From Leptospiraceae bacterium (GTDB taxonomy: Bacteria; Spirochaetota; Leptospiria; Leptospirales; Leptonemataceae): DNA of 57,243 nucleotides. Both the position numbers and the translations under genes were made by a program. Positions 1 to 8,181 of the stretch are shown one piece after another. The notes below the pieces were generated by a model that was not told the DNA's origin, searched no databases, and was given only the letters and a program-made list of their open reading frames with translations. The stretch lies in the NCBI GenBank assembly GCA_020441005.1, contig JAGRNA010000046.1:1-57243 (forward strand). The letters are read 5' to 3'. Numbering within the stretch: position 1 is the first letter of the stretch; every line of letters starts with the position of its first letter.

Positions 1-848
1 GAAGTCTTGTAGCGGCCGATCTGCACCCGATTGATTCGCAAGTCACGCTCCAGGTCACGCACCAGCAGCGGATCTCCGCTGCGCAAAACAAGGCCGGTAA
101 TTCCTTCGGATGGATTTATAATTTGAGCCGAATCATCGATTGTAAACCCCCGGACCGCCTTGATTTCGATTGCTTCACTTTCAAAGTTACGCAAAAAAAC
201 CGACAAACGCCCGACCCCCAGAACATCTTCGATGGCCCGCAAGGCCGACTCCAGCAACTCATGCACAGTCAATGAATCGCGAATACTGCCCCCAATTGTA
301 TAGATGCAATTCAACTCCTCCATCCGCTCGCTGACATCATCGAAGAGCTGTCTATTTAATATTGCCAGGGCAGCCATGTTGGACAAATAAGTCAGCAGCC
401 GAAGATCCTGATTGGTATAATCACGGCCGTCAGTTGTATTTAATACTTCCAGTACTCCGATCATTCGGGAACGGGCCAGCATGGGCACAGCGAGCAGGTT
501 ACGGGTCTGAAACTCCAGCTCTTGATCCATTCCTTTAAAGATCCGCGGGTCACTCGGGGCGTCATTCACCAGCACAGGCTGCCGATCCTGGGCACAAATG
601 CCGGCAATCCCCTGGCCCAGCGCGATTCGTTTGGTTGCCAGCAGCCGCCCCTTGTCTCCCCGGGCGACATCGAAAATCAACTCTTCTGTCGTTGGATCGT
701 AGAGCAACAGAGAGGCGGCTTCGGAGCTTAGCAGCTCCCTGGCTGTATCCATAATGACAGTCAGCAGCTCATGCAGGTCCTGCGACGAATTGATCTGGAC
801 CGTAATCGCGTTGATTCGAGCGAGAGTCAGGCCATTGGCAGAGCTCAC
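1..848 (-). CDS. GAF-domain protein (3' end outside window)
   Basis: Reverse-strand reading from a GTG at 848 runs open to the window edge, giving about 282 residues without a stop. Two GAF-like modules are visible: residues about 10-155 (DLHELLTVIMDTARELL, then SLLLYD, LATKRIALGQGIAG, LAVPM and IGVLEVLNT) and a second from about 160 (SLTVHELLESALRAIEDVLG, then GITGLVLRSGDPLLVRDL). GAF domains bind small ligands or mediate signalling; the output domain would lie beyond the edge and could be a kinase, cyclase or phosphatase. The GTG overlaps the metF stop in a GTGA 4-base junction, so the two genes are probably translationally coupled. The product looks cytoplasmic, with no membrane segment seen. 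Family assignment is good; the signalling role is inferred. Confidence 0.85.
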   Translation of the reverse strand, partial: MSSANGLTLARINAITVQINSSQDLHELLTVIMDTARELLSSEAASLLLYDPTTEELIFDVARGDKGRLLATKRIALGQGIAGICAQDRQPVLVNDAPSDPRIFKGMDQELEFQTRNLLAVPMLARSRMIGVLEVLNTTDGRDYTNQDLRLLTYLSNMAALAILNRQLFDDVSERMEELNCIYTIGGSIRDSLTVHELLESALRAIEDVLGVGRLSVFLRNFESEAIEIKAVRGFTIDDSAQIINPSEGITGLVLRSGDPLLVRDLERDLRINRVQIGRYKT

Positions 849-1729
849 AGAGCACCTTCTTGCAAAGTGGTCAATATCTGAATCGTGACCGGACTCTTGT
901 TTAATGTATAAAAATGCAAACCTGGCACCCCCTCTCGCAGGAGATCCCGACATTGACGTATCGAGTATGCAAGGCTCGTAGCACGCAACTCCTGAGGCTC
1001 GTTCTGCACAACTGACAGTGCGGCCTGTAATTCCTGTGGAATATTGCAGGCTGCCATTTTGGTGAAGCGGTCGATTTGCGACCAGGCCGTAATCGGCATG
1101 ATTCCAGGAATTATGGGCACCCGTATCCCCTGGCGCTCGCACAGGTCCCGAAATCGCAGGAAGCGATCATTGTCGAAGAAAAGCTGAGTCACTAAAAAAT
1201 CAACCCCGGCATCCACCTTACGCTTTAAATTCTCAATATCTGTGGCCGCGTCCGGAGCTTCCTGATGAATTTCGGGATAACAAGCAGCGCCGATGCAAAA
1301 GCCGGGGTACTCGGAGTGAATAAACTCAATTAATTCATTTGCAAAACGAAAGCCGTCAACCGGCGGCCGGTAATCGGGATTATCCCTGGGTAAATCGCCC
1401 CGCAAAGCCATAATATTTTGAATATTGTTACTCTTGAAGTCTTCCAGCACATTAACCACGGCTGCTCGACTGGACCCAATGCAGGTAAAATGGGCCATGC
1501 CGGTAATTGCATGCTCTCTTTGGATATCGGTCACCCAACGCGATGTGCGCCCCTGAGCAGATCCCCCGGCACCATAGGTTACAGAAGCAAAATCCGGCTT
1601 CATTTGCGCCAGACTTTGCAAAGCCGCACGCAAACTCTCCTCGCCCGCCTCGTCTTTGGGCGGAAAGAACTCAAAGGAATACATAGGCTCGCCGGCCCGG
1701 GATTTGTAAATGTCAATAATCTTCTGCAT
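845..1729 (-). CDS. metF: 5,10-methylenetetrahydrofolate reductase
   Basis: MetF reduces 5,10-methylene-THF to 5-methyl-THF with FAD, supplying methyl groups for methionine synthesis in the cytoplasm. The product of 294 residues matches the usual bacterial length. The N-terminal SFEFFPPKDEAGEESL segment, then FASVTYGAGGS, MAHFTCIGSSR, IMALRGDLP, FLVTQLFFDND and VPIIPGIMPI are characteristic of the TIM-barrel family. The reading frame is open further upstream, but the ATG at 1729 (MQKIIDIYKSRAGEP) gives the normal start; the extension would be hydrophobic and atypical. No strong ribosome-binding site is seen. It is the first gene of a pair with the GAF protein. In Leptospira interrogans metF is known to lie on the secondary chromosome CII, which is interesting beside the par locus here. 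Confidence 0.95.
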   Translation of the reverse strand: MQKIIDIYKSRAGEPMYSFEFFPPKDEAGEESLRAALQSLAQMKPDFASVTYGAGGSAQGRTSRWVTDIQREHAITGMAHFTCIGSSRAAVVNVLEDFKSNNIQNIMALRGDLPRDNPDYRPPVDGFRFANELIEFIHSEYPGFCIGAACYPEIHQEAPDAATDIENLKRKVDAGVDFLVTQLFFDNDRFLRFRDLCERQGIRVPIIPGIMPITAWSQIDRFTKMAACNIPQELQAALSVVQNEPQELRATSLAYSIRQCRDLLREGVPGLHFYTLNKSPVTIQILTTLQEGAL

Positions 1730-1752
1730 ATAAATAGATAAAGCAACAGGAC

Positions 1753-1758
1753 AGTATA
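1753..1758 (-). promoter_or_regulatory. Possible -10 box of metF
   Basis: Reading the minus strand, TATACT (5 of 6 matches to TATAAT) lies about 24 bases before the metF ATG. TTGCGA lies 15 bases and GGGTTG 18 bases upstream of it, so the -35 is not convincing. No SAM or other riboswitch architecture is evident in the short leader. Confidence 0.3.
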
Positions 1759-1878
1759 GCGCCAGAGCTGCTCTCGCAACCCTTTTTCCTGCCATGCCTT
1801 GGAAACAGGCATCTCGAAACCGATATTGAGTATATGGCCCGCCGCCTCGCTACATACATCATCGGCCAATTAAGCAAA

Positions 1879-2913
1879 ATGACAGAGTCAAGCCTGTTTT
1901 ATTTTGCATCCTTGCTGATTGCCCTGGCCAGCCTGGTGAATTTATGCTTGCCGCTCTTGGGAGAAATCAGTCTGCAACAGGAAGCGCTTTTACAACAAGT
2001 TGACAATGTGCTACTGCAGATGATCGCGGTCGAAACGCTTGGCCACCTGCTGACCCGGCAACGGCCCCAATACCTGCGCTCAATGAGCCTCTGGATAGAC
2101 CTGGCCACCATCAGCCCCATGATACTCTTTACAGTGCTCGCCAATGTTCATAGCCCTGTCTTTGCGCGGATCACAATGGAATCCTGGGCTGGCATCTATA
2201 TTTTCAAGGGTGTGCGAGCCCTGCGATTGCTGCCTATTTTCTATTTCTTTTATCGCAAACGGCAATCAATTTCTTTTGAGTCCACCCGTTTTTCCCCTCT
2301 CAAGCAGCGTTTCTTCACTGGCATCAGCAGCCTGGTCTTTCTCATCATCCTGATTACCGGTGGCACGATTGCCTGGCGCTTTGCCCAGGAACTGCATATT
2401 CAGCGCCAGTCACGCATCCAGCAACTCCGCTTGCAGGCTGGCAGCTATGGAGTTTTACAGGCCCACCTGGCTTTCGAGGCCACGATTTTGGGATCATGGA
2501 TCACTCGCACCGGCGAACGCATCTGGATTCCTGGTAATTTGACAAACCCGGAGCATCTGCAAAATTCTCTATTATACCAGCGCGACTACGTCCAAATTGA
2601 CGAGATTCAACCTGGACAATCCGTGCTCCTGAGCTTGAAAGATTTACACCGAGAGCAAATGCAACTTGAGCTGACGATCCTTTTCAGCGGCTCTTTGATC
2701 ATATTGTCCCTGCTCATCATACTGAATCACTACCTGGAACGACTGGTCATCATACCCCTGCAACGCTCGTATACAACCAACCAGTTACGCCTGACTGGCA
2801 CGGAACTCTACCAGACTCTTCATAACACACCGGCTGTAACAGAAGTCACAGCCTGGATTCAACAGGGCGATGATCTTTACAATCAGCTTTGCGCCCGGGC
2901 AGCACGCTTATAA
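1879..2913 (+). CDS. Voltage-sensor-like membrane protein with HAMP-like tail
   Basis: A product of 344 residues from the ATG at 1879; an ATG at 1834 in the same frame would add 15 residues, and neither has a clear ribosome-binding site. Hydrophobic segments lie at about 6-28, 42-57, 70-90 and 100-125, the fourth carrying spaced basic residues (KGVRALRLLPIFYFFYRKR) like an S4 helix. A fifth segment (about 148-166), an extracytoplasmic stretch of roughly 100 residues and a sixth segment (about 276-292) follow, then a cytoplasmic tail beginning with a HAMP-like proline (VIIPLQRS). There is no pore filter. The layout matches the protein at 18707-19870. The role is unknown; membrane-potential or stress sensing is inference. 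It is the only plus-strand gene left of the parA region, divergent from metF. Confidence 0.75.
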   Translation: MTESSLFYFASLLIALASLVNLCLPLLGEISLQQEALLQQVDNVLLQMIAVETLGHLLTRQRPQYLRSMSLWIDLATISPMILFTVLANVHSPVFARITMESWAGIYIFKGVRALRLLPIFYFFYRKRQSISFESTRFSPLKQRFFTGISSLVFLIILITGGTIAWRFAQELHIQRQSRIQQLRLQAGSYGVLQAHLAFEATILGSWITRTGERIWIPGNLTNPEHLQNSLLYQRDYVQIDEIQPGQSVLLSLKDLHREQMQLELTILFSGSLIILSLLIILNHYLERLVIIPLQRSYTTNQLRLTGTELYQTLHNTPAVTEVTAWIQQGDDLYNQLCARAARL

Positions 2914-5433
2914 CAGCTGGGCCAGCACCTTGCCCTCTCTTTGTTTGCATGGGCTCAGACAGCGAGCAACCAGGCTACCTGGCCTGTAGCGATCTGCATT
3001 CAAGCGTTCCGCATAACCAGCATTGGAAGAAGCAACTAACAAGTCCCCCGGCAAGAGCTCCTTGCCCTTCTCATTCACGACTCGCAATTCAACAAATCCC
3101 TGAATCGCAATCAGTTTATATCCATCGGTCAGCAGCAATTCACCGCCAGACGCATATTTTGCCCCACCCCGAGTAGCCTGCAGAACCAGGGCGGCCTCAT
3201 CGACCACCACTCCCACAACTGCCGCGGCGCCGGCCCGATCAGATTTTACAAGATAATCACCGCTCTTATGGGCAACCACCAAATCGCCCGCTGATAGCAC
3301 GCTACCCTTGTCAACCTTGTATACAATTGCAACGCAAGCTGCACCAGCCAAACCGGACCAGAGCGCGCCTTCTGCCTGCGCCTGGCCAGATACTCGCAAG
3401 CCAACCCGACCAGACGCCATATTGCGGCCTGCATAGTCTCCACCAGCCCACAAGGCAATGCCGCGTTCAGACACGAAACGACCGCCAGTCCCCTGGCGTG
3501 ACAAGCCCAGAACTCCGTCACCTTCTCCGGGATTTAAACCCAGGATGCCGGCCGCCTCGCCCAAGCCGCACACGCCATCGCCTCCCTGACCCAAAAGCCC
3601 GATACCGGAACCCTCGTTCTCGGCGCTCAAAACACTAGCCTGCACCCAGGGGGCATCCAGGCCGCCCTGGGCTTTGTCCAGGCTGGCACGCGCCCGCAAC
3701 TGGCCAGCATGGCTATTGATATCATGCTCCCTTGTTGCATAGTCATGGTCATGCGGCAAGGGCTGGCGCTTGTCTTTCAAGCGCGGATCATCGGCCTGGA
3801 CAGCACAACCGGCCAATTCACTGCCGGCAGCCGCCAGGGCAATCACACCGGCCTTGCCCACATCCGCTTTTTGCAAACGCGCATCATCAGCAGCGACAGC
3901 AAATCCGGGTCGATTTTCCCCGCTCCGTCCCAATTTGACTACCCCTGTGTTCTCGGGACTAGCCGGTGCCAGGCGCGGATCATCAGCCTGCACTACTCGG
4001 CTCTTCACATTTTGCCCATGCAAGGACAACTGCACAATTCCGGGATACTCGGTCGAACCCTGCCGCAAACGATTGTCATTGGCTTGCACCACTTCAGATG
4101 GATTCGTGCCCAGATTTTCCGACAACCGGACTATACCAGCCCGACGGGTTGTAGCACCTTTAATACGACTATCATTACCCTGAACTACAGCGCCGGCCCG
4201 ATCTTCACTATCATTTGCCAGCTCAACCAATCCCGGAGCCTCCGTGGTGGCGCGCTTCAGGCGCTCATCGTGCCCCTGGACGGCATACCCGGCTCGCTCC
4301 TCTCCGCTACGGGCAAAACGCACAATCCCTGGCAGATCTTCCGTCGCCGGTTTCAAGCGGCGGTCATGCGCCTGGATTACAACTCCTTCCCGATCCTCAC
4401 CGTCGACAGCCAACTCCACAATACCTCGAGCTTCCGTAGTCGCGTCATGCAAGCGACGATCATGACCCTGCACGACTACACCTTCGCGGTCCTCGCCGTC
4501 CATCGCCAGACGAACCAGGCCCGAGCGCAGCACAGAAGCGTGTTGAATACTGATAGACTGACGTTCTTGCACAACGGTTTGCAAGCCAGCAATAGCAAAA
4601 AACTCAAGTTCGACAATTTGCGAGATATAACGACCCTCTAGATTGCGAGCACCCTCCGTTATTTCCAGGCGGATAAAGCGCATATTGGTGGGCATAAAAC
4701 GCCATTGGTACCAGGTCCCCCCTTCAGACAGAAAGGCGTTTTCTTCCATTAAATGATGCCAGGCGATGTTATCTTCGCTATAGCTAAAACTGAAACGCTC
4801 CGGAAAAAGGGCGATCGGACCCGGGGGCGTCAAAGCCCGGATTTCAGCCACCTGATTGACTGAACCCAGATCGAGGGCAATGAACTCCGGTTTTTTGGAA
4901 TTACGCAAGGCGGACGACCAGCCATAATCAGGCCTTTCATCAATCAGGTTTTCCTTGACCCACAAGCGATCCAGCTCACTGGAAACCTCTATGGTGGTTA
5001 TCCCGGATATGCGGGCCTGAAATCCGCCAAATGCCGCCTGGTATTTGCCATTTTGCGACTTATGATTCTGCAAGAACAGAAACTTGATATATCGGGCATG
5101 CACTAGCGTAAAGTGCCATTGATGCTCTTTTTTGCCTGAGTTGGAAAATGAAGACTCCTGCAATAAAGGCTCCCATATATGTCCATCTATCGATATTTCA
5201 AAACGAAAGGTTTCCGGAAACAAGCGGGGCAGATCCTGGTGTCGGGCAATACTGATGGAATTAAAAGAACGCGGACCATCAAAAGTAGCTACACAGGCGA
5301 TTAATTCTGGACGCTCCGACTCTTCCCCGGTCCAGTTCAGCAAGCGGCCCTTTTCAAATTCGCTTTGTCCAGGCGCACTCCAGTGCGTAAAATCGATAAC
5401 TTGAGGGTGTGAAATGCGGGTAACAGCAGTCAT
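2908..5433 (-). CDS. Discoidin-domain / tail-fibre-like repeat protein
   Basis: A product of 841 residues. Residues 1-150 and 165-285 look like two F5/8 type C (discoidin, carbohydrate-binding) domains, with paired motifs such as LFPETFRFEISIDG/LFPERFSFSYSED and WHFTL...YIKFLF/WRFMP...FIRLEI. Residues 299-554 are exactly eight 32-residue repeats with consensus A-T-x4-G-I-V-x-L-A...G-E-x-R-x-G-x-V-V-Q-x-x-D-x-R-L, a style seen in phage tail fibres. An HDHDY motif and a glycine-rich stretch of hexapeptide style (GIGLLGQGGDGVCGLG) follow, then a C-terminal beta-rich domain. No signal peptide is visible. The ATG overlaps the stop of the upstream winged-helix gene (ATGA), so both are probably in the parA-parB operon. 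It may be a surface adhesin or receptor-binding fibre; the function is not established. Confidence 0.85.
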   Translation of the reverse strand: MTAVTRISHPQVIDFTHWSAPGQSEFEKGRLLNWTGEESERPELIACVATFDGPRSFNSISIARHQDLPRLFPETFRFEISIDGHIWEPLLQESSFSNSGKKEHQWHFTLVHARYIKFLFLQNHKSQNGKYQAAFGGFQARISGITTIEVSSELDRLWVKENLIDERPDYGWSSALRNSKKPEFIALDLGSVNQVAEIRALTPPGPIALFPERFSFSYSEDNIAWHHLMEENAFLSEGGTWYQWRFMPTNMRFIRLEITEGARNLEGRYISQIVELEFFAIAGLQTVVQERQSISIQHASVLRSGLVRLAMDGEDREGVVVQGHDRRLHDATTEARGIVELAVDGEDREGVVIQAHDRRLKPATEDLPGIVRFARSGEERAGYAVQGHDERLKRATTEAPGLVELANDSEDRAGAVVQGNDSRIKGATTRRAGIVRLSENLGTNPSEVVQANDNRLRQGSTEYPGIVQLSLHGQNVKSRVVQADDPRLAPASPENTGVVKLGRSGENRPGFAVAADDARLQKADVGKAGVIALAAAGSELAGCAVQADDPRLKDKRQPLPHDHDYATREHDINSHAGQLRARASLDKAQGGLDAPWVQASVLSAENEGSGIGLLGQGGDGVCGLGEAAGILGLNPGEGDGVLGLSRQGTGGRFVSERGIALWAGGDYAGRNMASGRVGLRVSGQAQAEGALWSGLAGAACVAIVYKVDKGSVLSAGDLVVAHKSGDYLVKSDRAGAAAVVGVVVDEAALVLQATRGGAKYASGGELLLTDGYKLIAIQGFVELRVVNEKGKELLPGDLLVASSNAGYAERLNADRYRPGSLVARCLSPCKQREGKVLAQLL
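3772..4539 (-). repeat. Eight tandem 96-bp coding repeats
   Basis: The segment encodes residues 299-554 of the fibre-like protein as eight units of exactly 32 codons. All units keep the pattern G-[ILV]-V at position 7, acidic or Gly residues near 15, V-Q near 23 and D-x-R-[LI] near 27. Units 1-4 are closer to each other than units 5-8, which suggests more recent duplication of the first four or selection on them. Confidence 0.9.
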
Positions 5434-6269
5434 AATCGTTTAGCCGGCTCCATGGCCTCATGGGCCTGGCAGGATACAGATTCTGGCTCGAAGATTAGCT
5501 GGAAACCAGTTTTTACCAGCAAACTACGCAGATGCTCTGGCAAATCAGCCCGGAACACCATCAAATCATCTGTATCTGACAGCAAAGCCTGTTCAATCAG
5601 GTTCAGGCTACCGCGTGAAATTTTTTCTTCCAGATAGCGCTTCAGGCTGGACCAGTCCCTCACTGTGCCGGGCGTTGCCGCTTGATTGGCATACAAGATA
5701 CGCTCCAAATTGGCACGATTAACATTCAGATCACCCAGGCGACACTCCTGAACTGCGCGTTTGTATTCCAGAGGCCCAAATCGTTGCAACAGGAATTCAT
5801 CTACCTCGTCTTCCTGAAAGGCGGGTCTAGTGTTATTATTTATAGATATTTGGATCTTGTTGTACTCCCCAGGCCCGGAATCTACCCCAGGGACAGCCCC
5901 GCAGGCCCGACCGAGGGCGCTTTCATTGGGGTCCAGGGGGTCCTCCCGGGACCATTCGGAGGGAGCTCCCCGGCCCACCCAGGGGTGCGTGAAGTAGTAG
6001 TGCGTGTTTGTCCTGCCTGAGCCGGGGATCACCTTTACCAGCCCGACCCGAACCAACTCTTCTCTGCCCCGGCGTATGCTGGATTTCTGCTTGAATCCGG
6101 TCAGAATCATCAGCCGAGACGTGCTGGGCCAGACAGGCCCATAGTTACCATCCGAAAAGGATAGGAGCACTGGATAAAGTGTGCGCGCAGTTGCTGTGAG
6201 TTGGGCCCAGATTCCGGATGAGAATAGCTGGGCCGGGACCTTTACAAAAGGCATTTTTTTTGCCAACAT
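5430..6269 (-). CDS. Winged-helix replication-initiator-like protein
   Basis: A product of 279 residues from the ATG at 6269, which has GGAAAA about 9 bases upstream; the frame is open to 6443, but that extension is lysine/cysteine-rich, not protein-like, and contains a candidate promoter. Residues about 10-95 look like the winged helix of plasmid Rep or phage replication proteins: LTATARTLYPVLLSFSDG, then PSTSRLMILTGF (recognition helix), SIRRGREELVRVGLV and a wing. The rest is a linker (105-150) and a helical C-terminal region with RDWSSLKRYLEEKI. It would bind origin DNA and load replication factors if it is an initiator; a transcriptional regulator is the alternative. It lies downstream of parB and overlaps the fibre gene by 4 bases. 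Confidence 0.65.
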   Translation of the reverse strand: MLAKKMPFVKVPAQLFSSGIWAQLTATARTLYPVLLSFSDGNYGPVWPSTSRLMILTGFKQKSSIRRGREELVRVGLVKVIPGSGRTNTHYYFTHPWVGRGAPSEWSREDPLDPNESALGRACGAVPGVDSGPGEYNKIQISINNNTRPAFQEDEVDEFLLQRFGPLEYKRAVQECRLGDLNVNRANLERILYANQAATPGTVRDWSSLKRYLEEKISRGSLNLIEQALLSDTDDLMVFRADLPEHLRSLLVKTGFQLIFEPESVSCQAHEAMEPAKRL

Positions 6270-6285
6270 AACATTTTTTCCAAAT

Positions 6286-6433
6286 GCATTGCCTTTTTTG
6301 TTTGACAGAAAAAATGCGCACAGTAAACTGATTAAAGACCAACATTTTTTCTGCAGTACACGCAATGCTGCGTGTACTGTTTTCTTTTTTCTTTTTATCG
6401 CAATGCAACCATAAAAGGTATTATGTCGCATTG
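6286..6433. repeat. Four GCAATGC/GCATTGC motifs (iteron-like)
   Basis: GCATTGC at 6286-6292, GCAATGC at 6362-6368 and 6400-6406, and a partial GCATTG at 6428-6433 all fall within 148 bases just upstream of the Rep-like gene. Orientation is mixed and spacing irregular, so they are weaker than classical iterons. Confidence 0.3.
6354..6396 (+). terminator. Perfect 11-bp inverted repeat followed by a T-rich tract
   Basis: CAGTACACGCA (6354-6364) pairs perfectly with TGCGTGTACTG (6369-6379) around a 4-base loop, and is followed on the plus strand by a T-rich run to about 6396. As plus-strand RNA it would be a good intrinsic terminator, yet no plus-strand gene lies upstream. It could instead block antisense transcription into the par operon, or be an operator or origin hairpin in the Rep leader. 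Confidence 0.5.
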
Positions 6434-6437
6434 TTCT

Positions 6438-6443
6438 TGTCAA
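6438..6443 (-). promoter_or_regulatory. Candidate -35 box of the Rep-like gene
   Basis: TTGACA in minus orientation precedes the shared box CGACATAATA. CATAAT lies only 12 bases downstream and TACCTT 17 bases downstream, so the -10 is uncertain. A promoter here supports starting the Rep-like gene at 6269 rather than in the longer open frame. Confidence 0.3.
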
Positions 6444-6573
6444 TCTTTTTTATCGAAGAAGGCGGCCGGGGGCGGTATAAAAAACTAATTTCGTCAAGGT
6501 TCCGGCCGGCGGCATCATGACGGGGTCCTTTGCCGGTGCTGGCCCGGGACTGGCTTTGTAGCCTGGGCAGCTC

Positions 6574-7389
6574 TCAGGGTGCCTGCTGTTGTTTAATCCA
6601 CTCCCGCGCCATTAACGCCAGCCTTTCGGCCTGGGCCTCGTCCGGGCAACGAATAGTTACCGTGGTCCGATGCACAGTCACTGGTTCCAATTTTTGCCTC
6701 GGGCCGGTGGTGGCCCTGGGCGCCTTTCTGTCAGTGCCCTGGTTGAATTGCTTGGCATCCCTGACCGTCTGTATGCCGCCGTTGCGCCAGGCCTCAAGGA
6801 ATAAATCGATCGTGCCGCGTTTCCAGGCCTGGCTGGCCTGGATGAGCATGTTTTTGTTCTCCAGTCCGGCGGTCTGGCACCTGTCCAGCACATCTGCCGG
6901 CATTTGATTGATGCCTAAAATCTCGGTAATATAATTGCGCGACTTGCCCAGCTGGCTGGCCAGTTCGGCGTCGCTCAGGCTGTCTAATTTCTTGAGTTGC
7001 AGAAAGGCCCGCGCTTCCTCGCCGGCGTCCAGATTTTCGCGCTGCAGGTTCTCAATAATGGCAATGCGCCAGTAGTCGCTGTCGGAGCGTGATATAATCC
7101 GACACTCGACCTCCGACCAGCCTAGTTTTTGGACAGCGTGGTAGCGCCGCTCCCCGGCAATAATGCGATAGGTGCGACCATCCTTGTTTTTGCACACCTG
7201 GATGGGATTCAGCAAGCCATCGCGCTCAATGCTTTGAGCGAGCTCATCAATCTTGAAGGTGCGATCCTGGCGGGGTTGTTCTGCGGCCGGTTTTATATTG
7301 GAAATCTTTAGCCGGGTAATGGCGCCATCCAGATGCTCGCGCCCGTAAATGTCGGCCAGGGCGCTCAGTTTTTTACTTTTCGAGCTCAT
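6574..7389 (-). CDS. parB: ParB-family centromere-binding partition protein
   Basis: ParB binds parS, spreads as a CTP-dependent clamp and works with ParA to segregate the replicon. The product has 271 residues. Residues about 20-130 form the ParB/Srx-like CTP-binding domain, with QPRQDRTFKIDELAQSI, the box II GERRYHA and the box III ENLQRENL. A helix-turn-helix region follows (SDAELASQLGKSRNYITEIL), then a helical C-terminal part. The ATG at 7389 has GGAGG seven bases upstream and overlaps the 3' end of parA by 17 bases; a longer upstream frame has no ribosome-binding site. The Rep-like gene lies downstream. No canonical chromosomal parS sequence was noticed in the window, so its target may be the repeats upstream of parA. 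Confidence 0.93.
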   Translation of the reverse strand: MSSKSKKLSALADIYGREHLDGAITRLKISNIKPAAEQPRQDRTFKIDELAQSIERDGLLNPIQVCKNKDGRTYRIIAGERRYHAVQKLGWSEVECRIISRSDSDYWRIAIIENLQRENLDAGEEARAFLQLKKLDSLSDAELASQLGKSRNYITEILGINQMPADVLDRCQTAGLENKNMLIQASQAWKRGTIDLFLEAWRNGGIQTVRDAKQFNQGTDRKAPRATTGPRQKLEPVTVHRTTVTIRCPDEAQAERLALMAREWIKQQQAP

Positions 7390-8134
7390 GGATGACCTCC
7401 TCAATAAAATTACTGTATTCCTGGGCCTGGCGGGAGTCCGGAGCATAGTCAAAGATGCTTTGGCGGGACAGGTGGCTCTCCCCGACGGCTACTCCGGTAC
7501 AGATTGCGGCTTCAAATACGGGGAAATATTCCGAAAGCACGGGCAATATAGTTTTATGTAAAACTGTATGCTTCTTGCTTTGGGTGATCAAGGCCCCCAA
7601 AATCTCCAGGTTGCTATTGATGCGCCGCTTGACCGAGTTGATTGTATTCTGCAGGCCCTTCATTCCGTCGATTGAGAATTTTTCTGATTGGGCCGGGATA
7701 ATCACGTGCGAGGCCGCCACCAACGCGTTTATAGTGAAGACAGACAATGACGGAGGGCAATCCATGACCACATAATCAAAGTCCTTTTCAATCTGCTGGA
7801 GGGCGTCACGAATCAAGTAGGGTGCGTCCACATTGGATCCGATCGTCTCCATTTCGGCCAGGGTAATGTGCGAGGGAACAACACTCAGGTTGTCGACGGC
7901 GGTCGCAACCACGGCGTCTTGCATGCGGGCATTGCCGCTGAAAACATCATAGGCGGATATGCTGATCAAGTCGGGTTCTATAAAAATTCCAGTGCTATTG
8001 GCTTGCGGGTCCAGGTCTAAAAGCAGGGTGCGCTTATTGCGATAGGCCAGTCCGAAAGCAAGATTGATTGCCGTGGTGGTCTTGCCCTCCCCTCCCTTCT
8101 GGTTTGCAATAGCTATCTTGAATACGCGGCTCAT
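7373..8134 (-). CDS. parA: ParA-family partition ATPase
   Basis: A product of 253 residues, standard for short Soj/ParA ATPases without an N-terminal DNA-binding domain. The deviant Walker A box is K13-G-G-E-G-K-T-T20, and a glutamate replaces the common valine or isoleucine at position 16. LLLDLDPQANST gives Walker A', and YVVMDCPPS (Asp125) is Walker B. It forms ATP-dependent dimers that bind DNA nonspecifically and move ParB-parS complexes. It heads the operon parA-parB-Rep-fibre. The upstream 208 bases contain two inverted-repeat sites that fit autoregulation or a centromere. Whether it serves the main chromosome, a chromid or an integrated plasmid cannot be decided from the window alone. 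Confidence 0.93.
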   Translation of the reverse strand: MSRVFKIAIANQKGGEGKTTTAINLAFGLAYRNKRTLLLDLDPQANSTGIFIEPDLISISAYDVFSGNARMQDAVVATAVDNLSVVPSHITLAEMETIGSNVDAPYLIRDALQQIEKDFDYVVMDCPPSLSVFTINALVAASHVIIPAQSEKFSIDGMKGLQNTINSVKRRINSNLEILGALITQSKKHTVLHKTILPVLSEYFPVFEAAICTGVAVGESHLSRQSIFDYAPDSRQAQEYSNFIEEVIHELEK

Positions 8135-8181
8135 TGGTCCAATTATCGACCAGTTACACGCAGCGCATGACTGTCAATTGA

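Larger units (their letters stand above)
6270..6573. other. Leader between parB and the Rep-like gene
   Basis: No gene is supported in these 304 bases. They hold a perfect 11-bp inverted repeat (6354-6379), four copies of GCAATGC or its complement (one partial), a TTGACA in minus orientation, a TATTATGTCG box shared with the parA upstream region, and a GC-rich stretch near 6463-6513. This is the sort of content expected for an origin or autoregulated Rep leader; that is inference. Confidence 0.5.

Noticed and set aside
3709..4641. Plus-strand open frame of 310 codons
   Set aside because: It is the antisense shadow of the repeat region of the fibre-like protein; its apparent repeats derive from the 96-bp units.
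6270..6443. N-terminal extension of the Rep-like gene
   Set aside because: The added 58 residues are Lys/Cys-rich and contain a probable promoter and hairpin; the ATG at 6269 has a ribosome-binding site.
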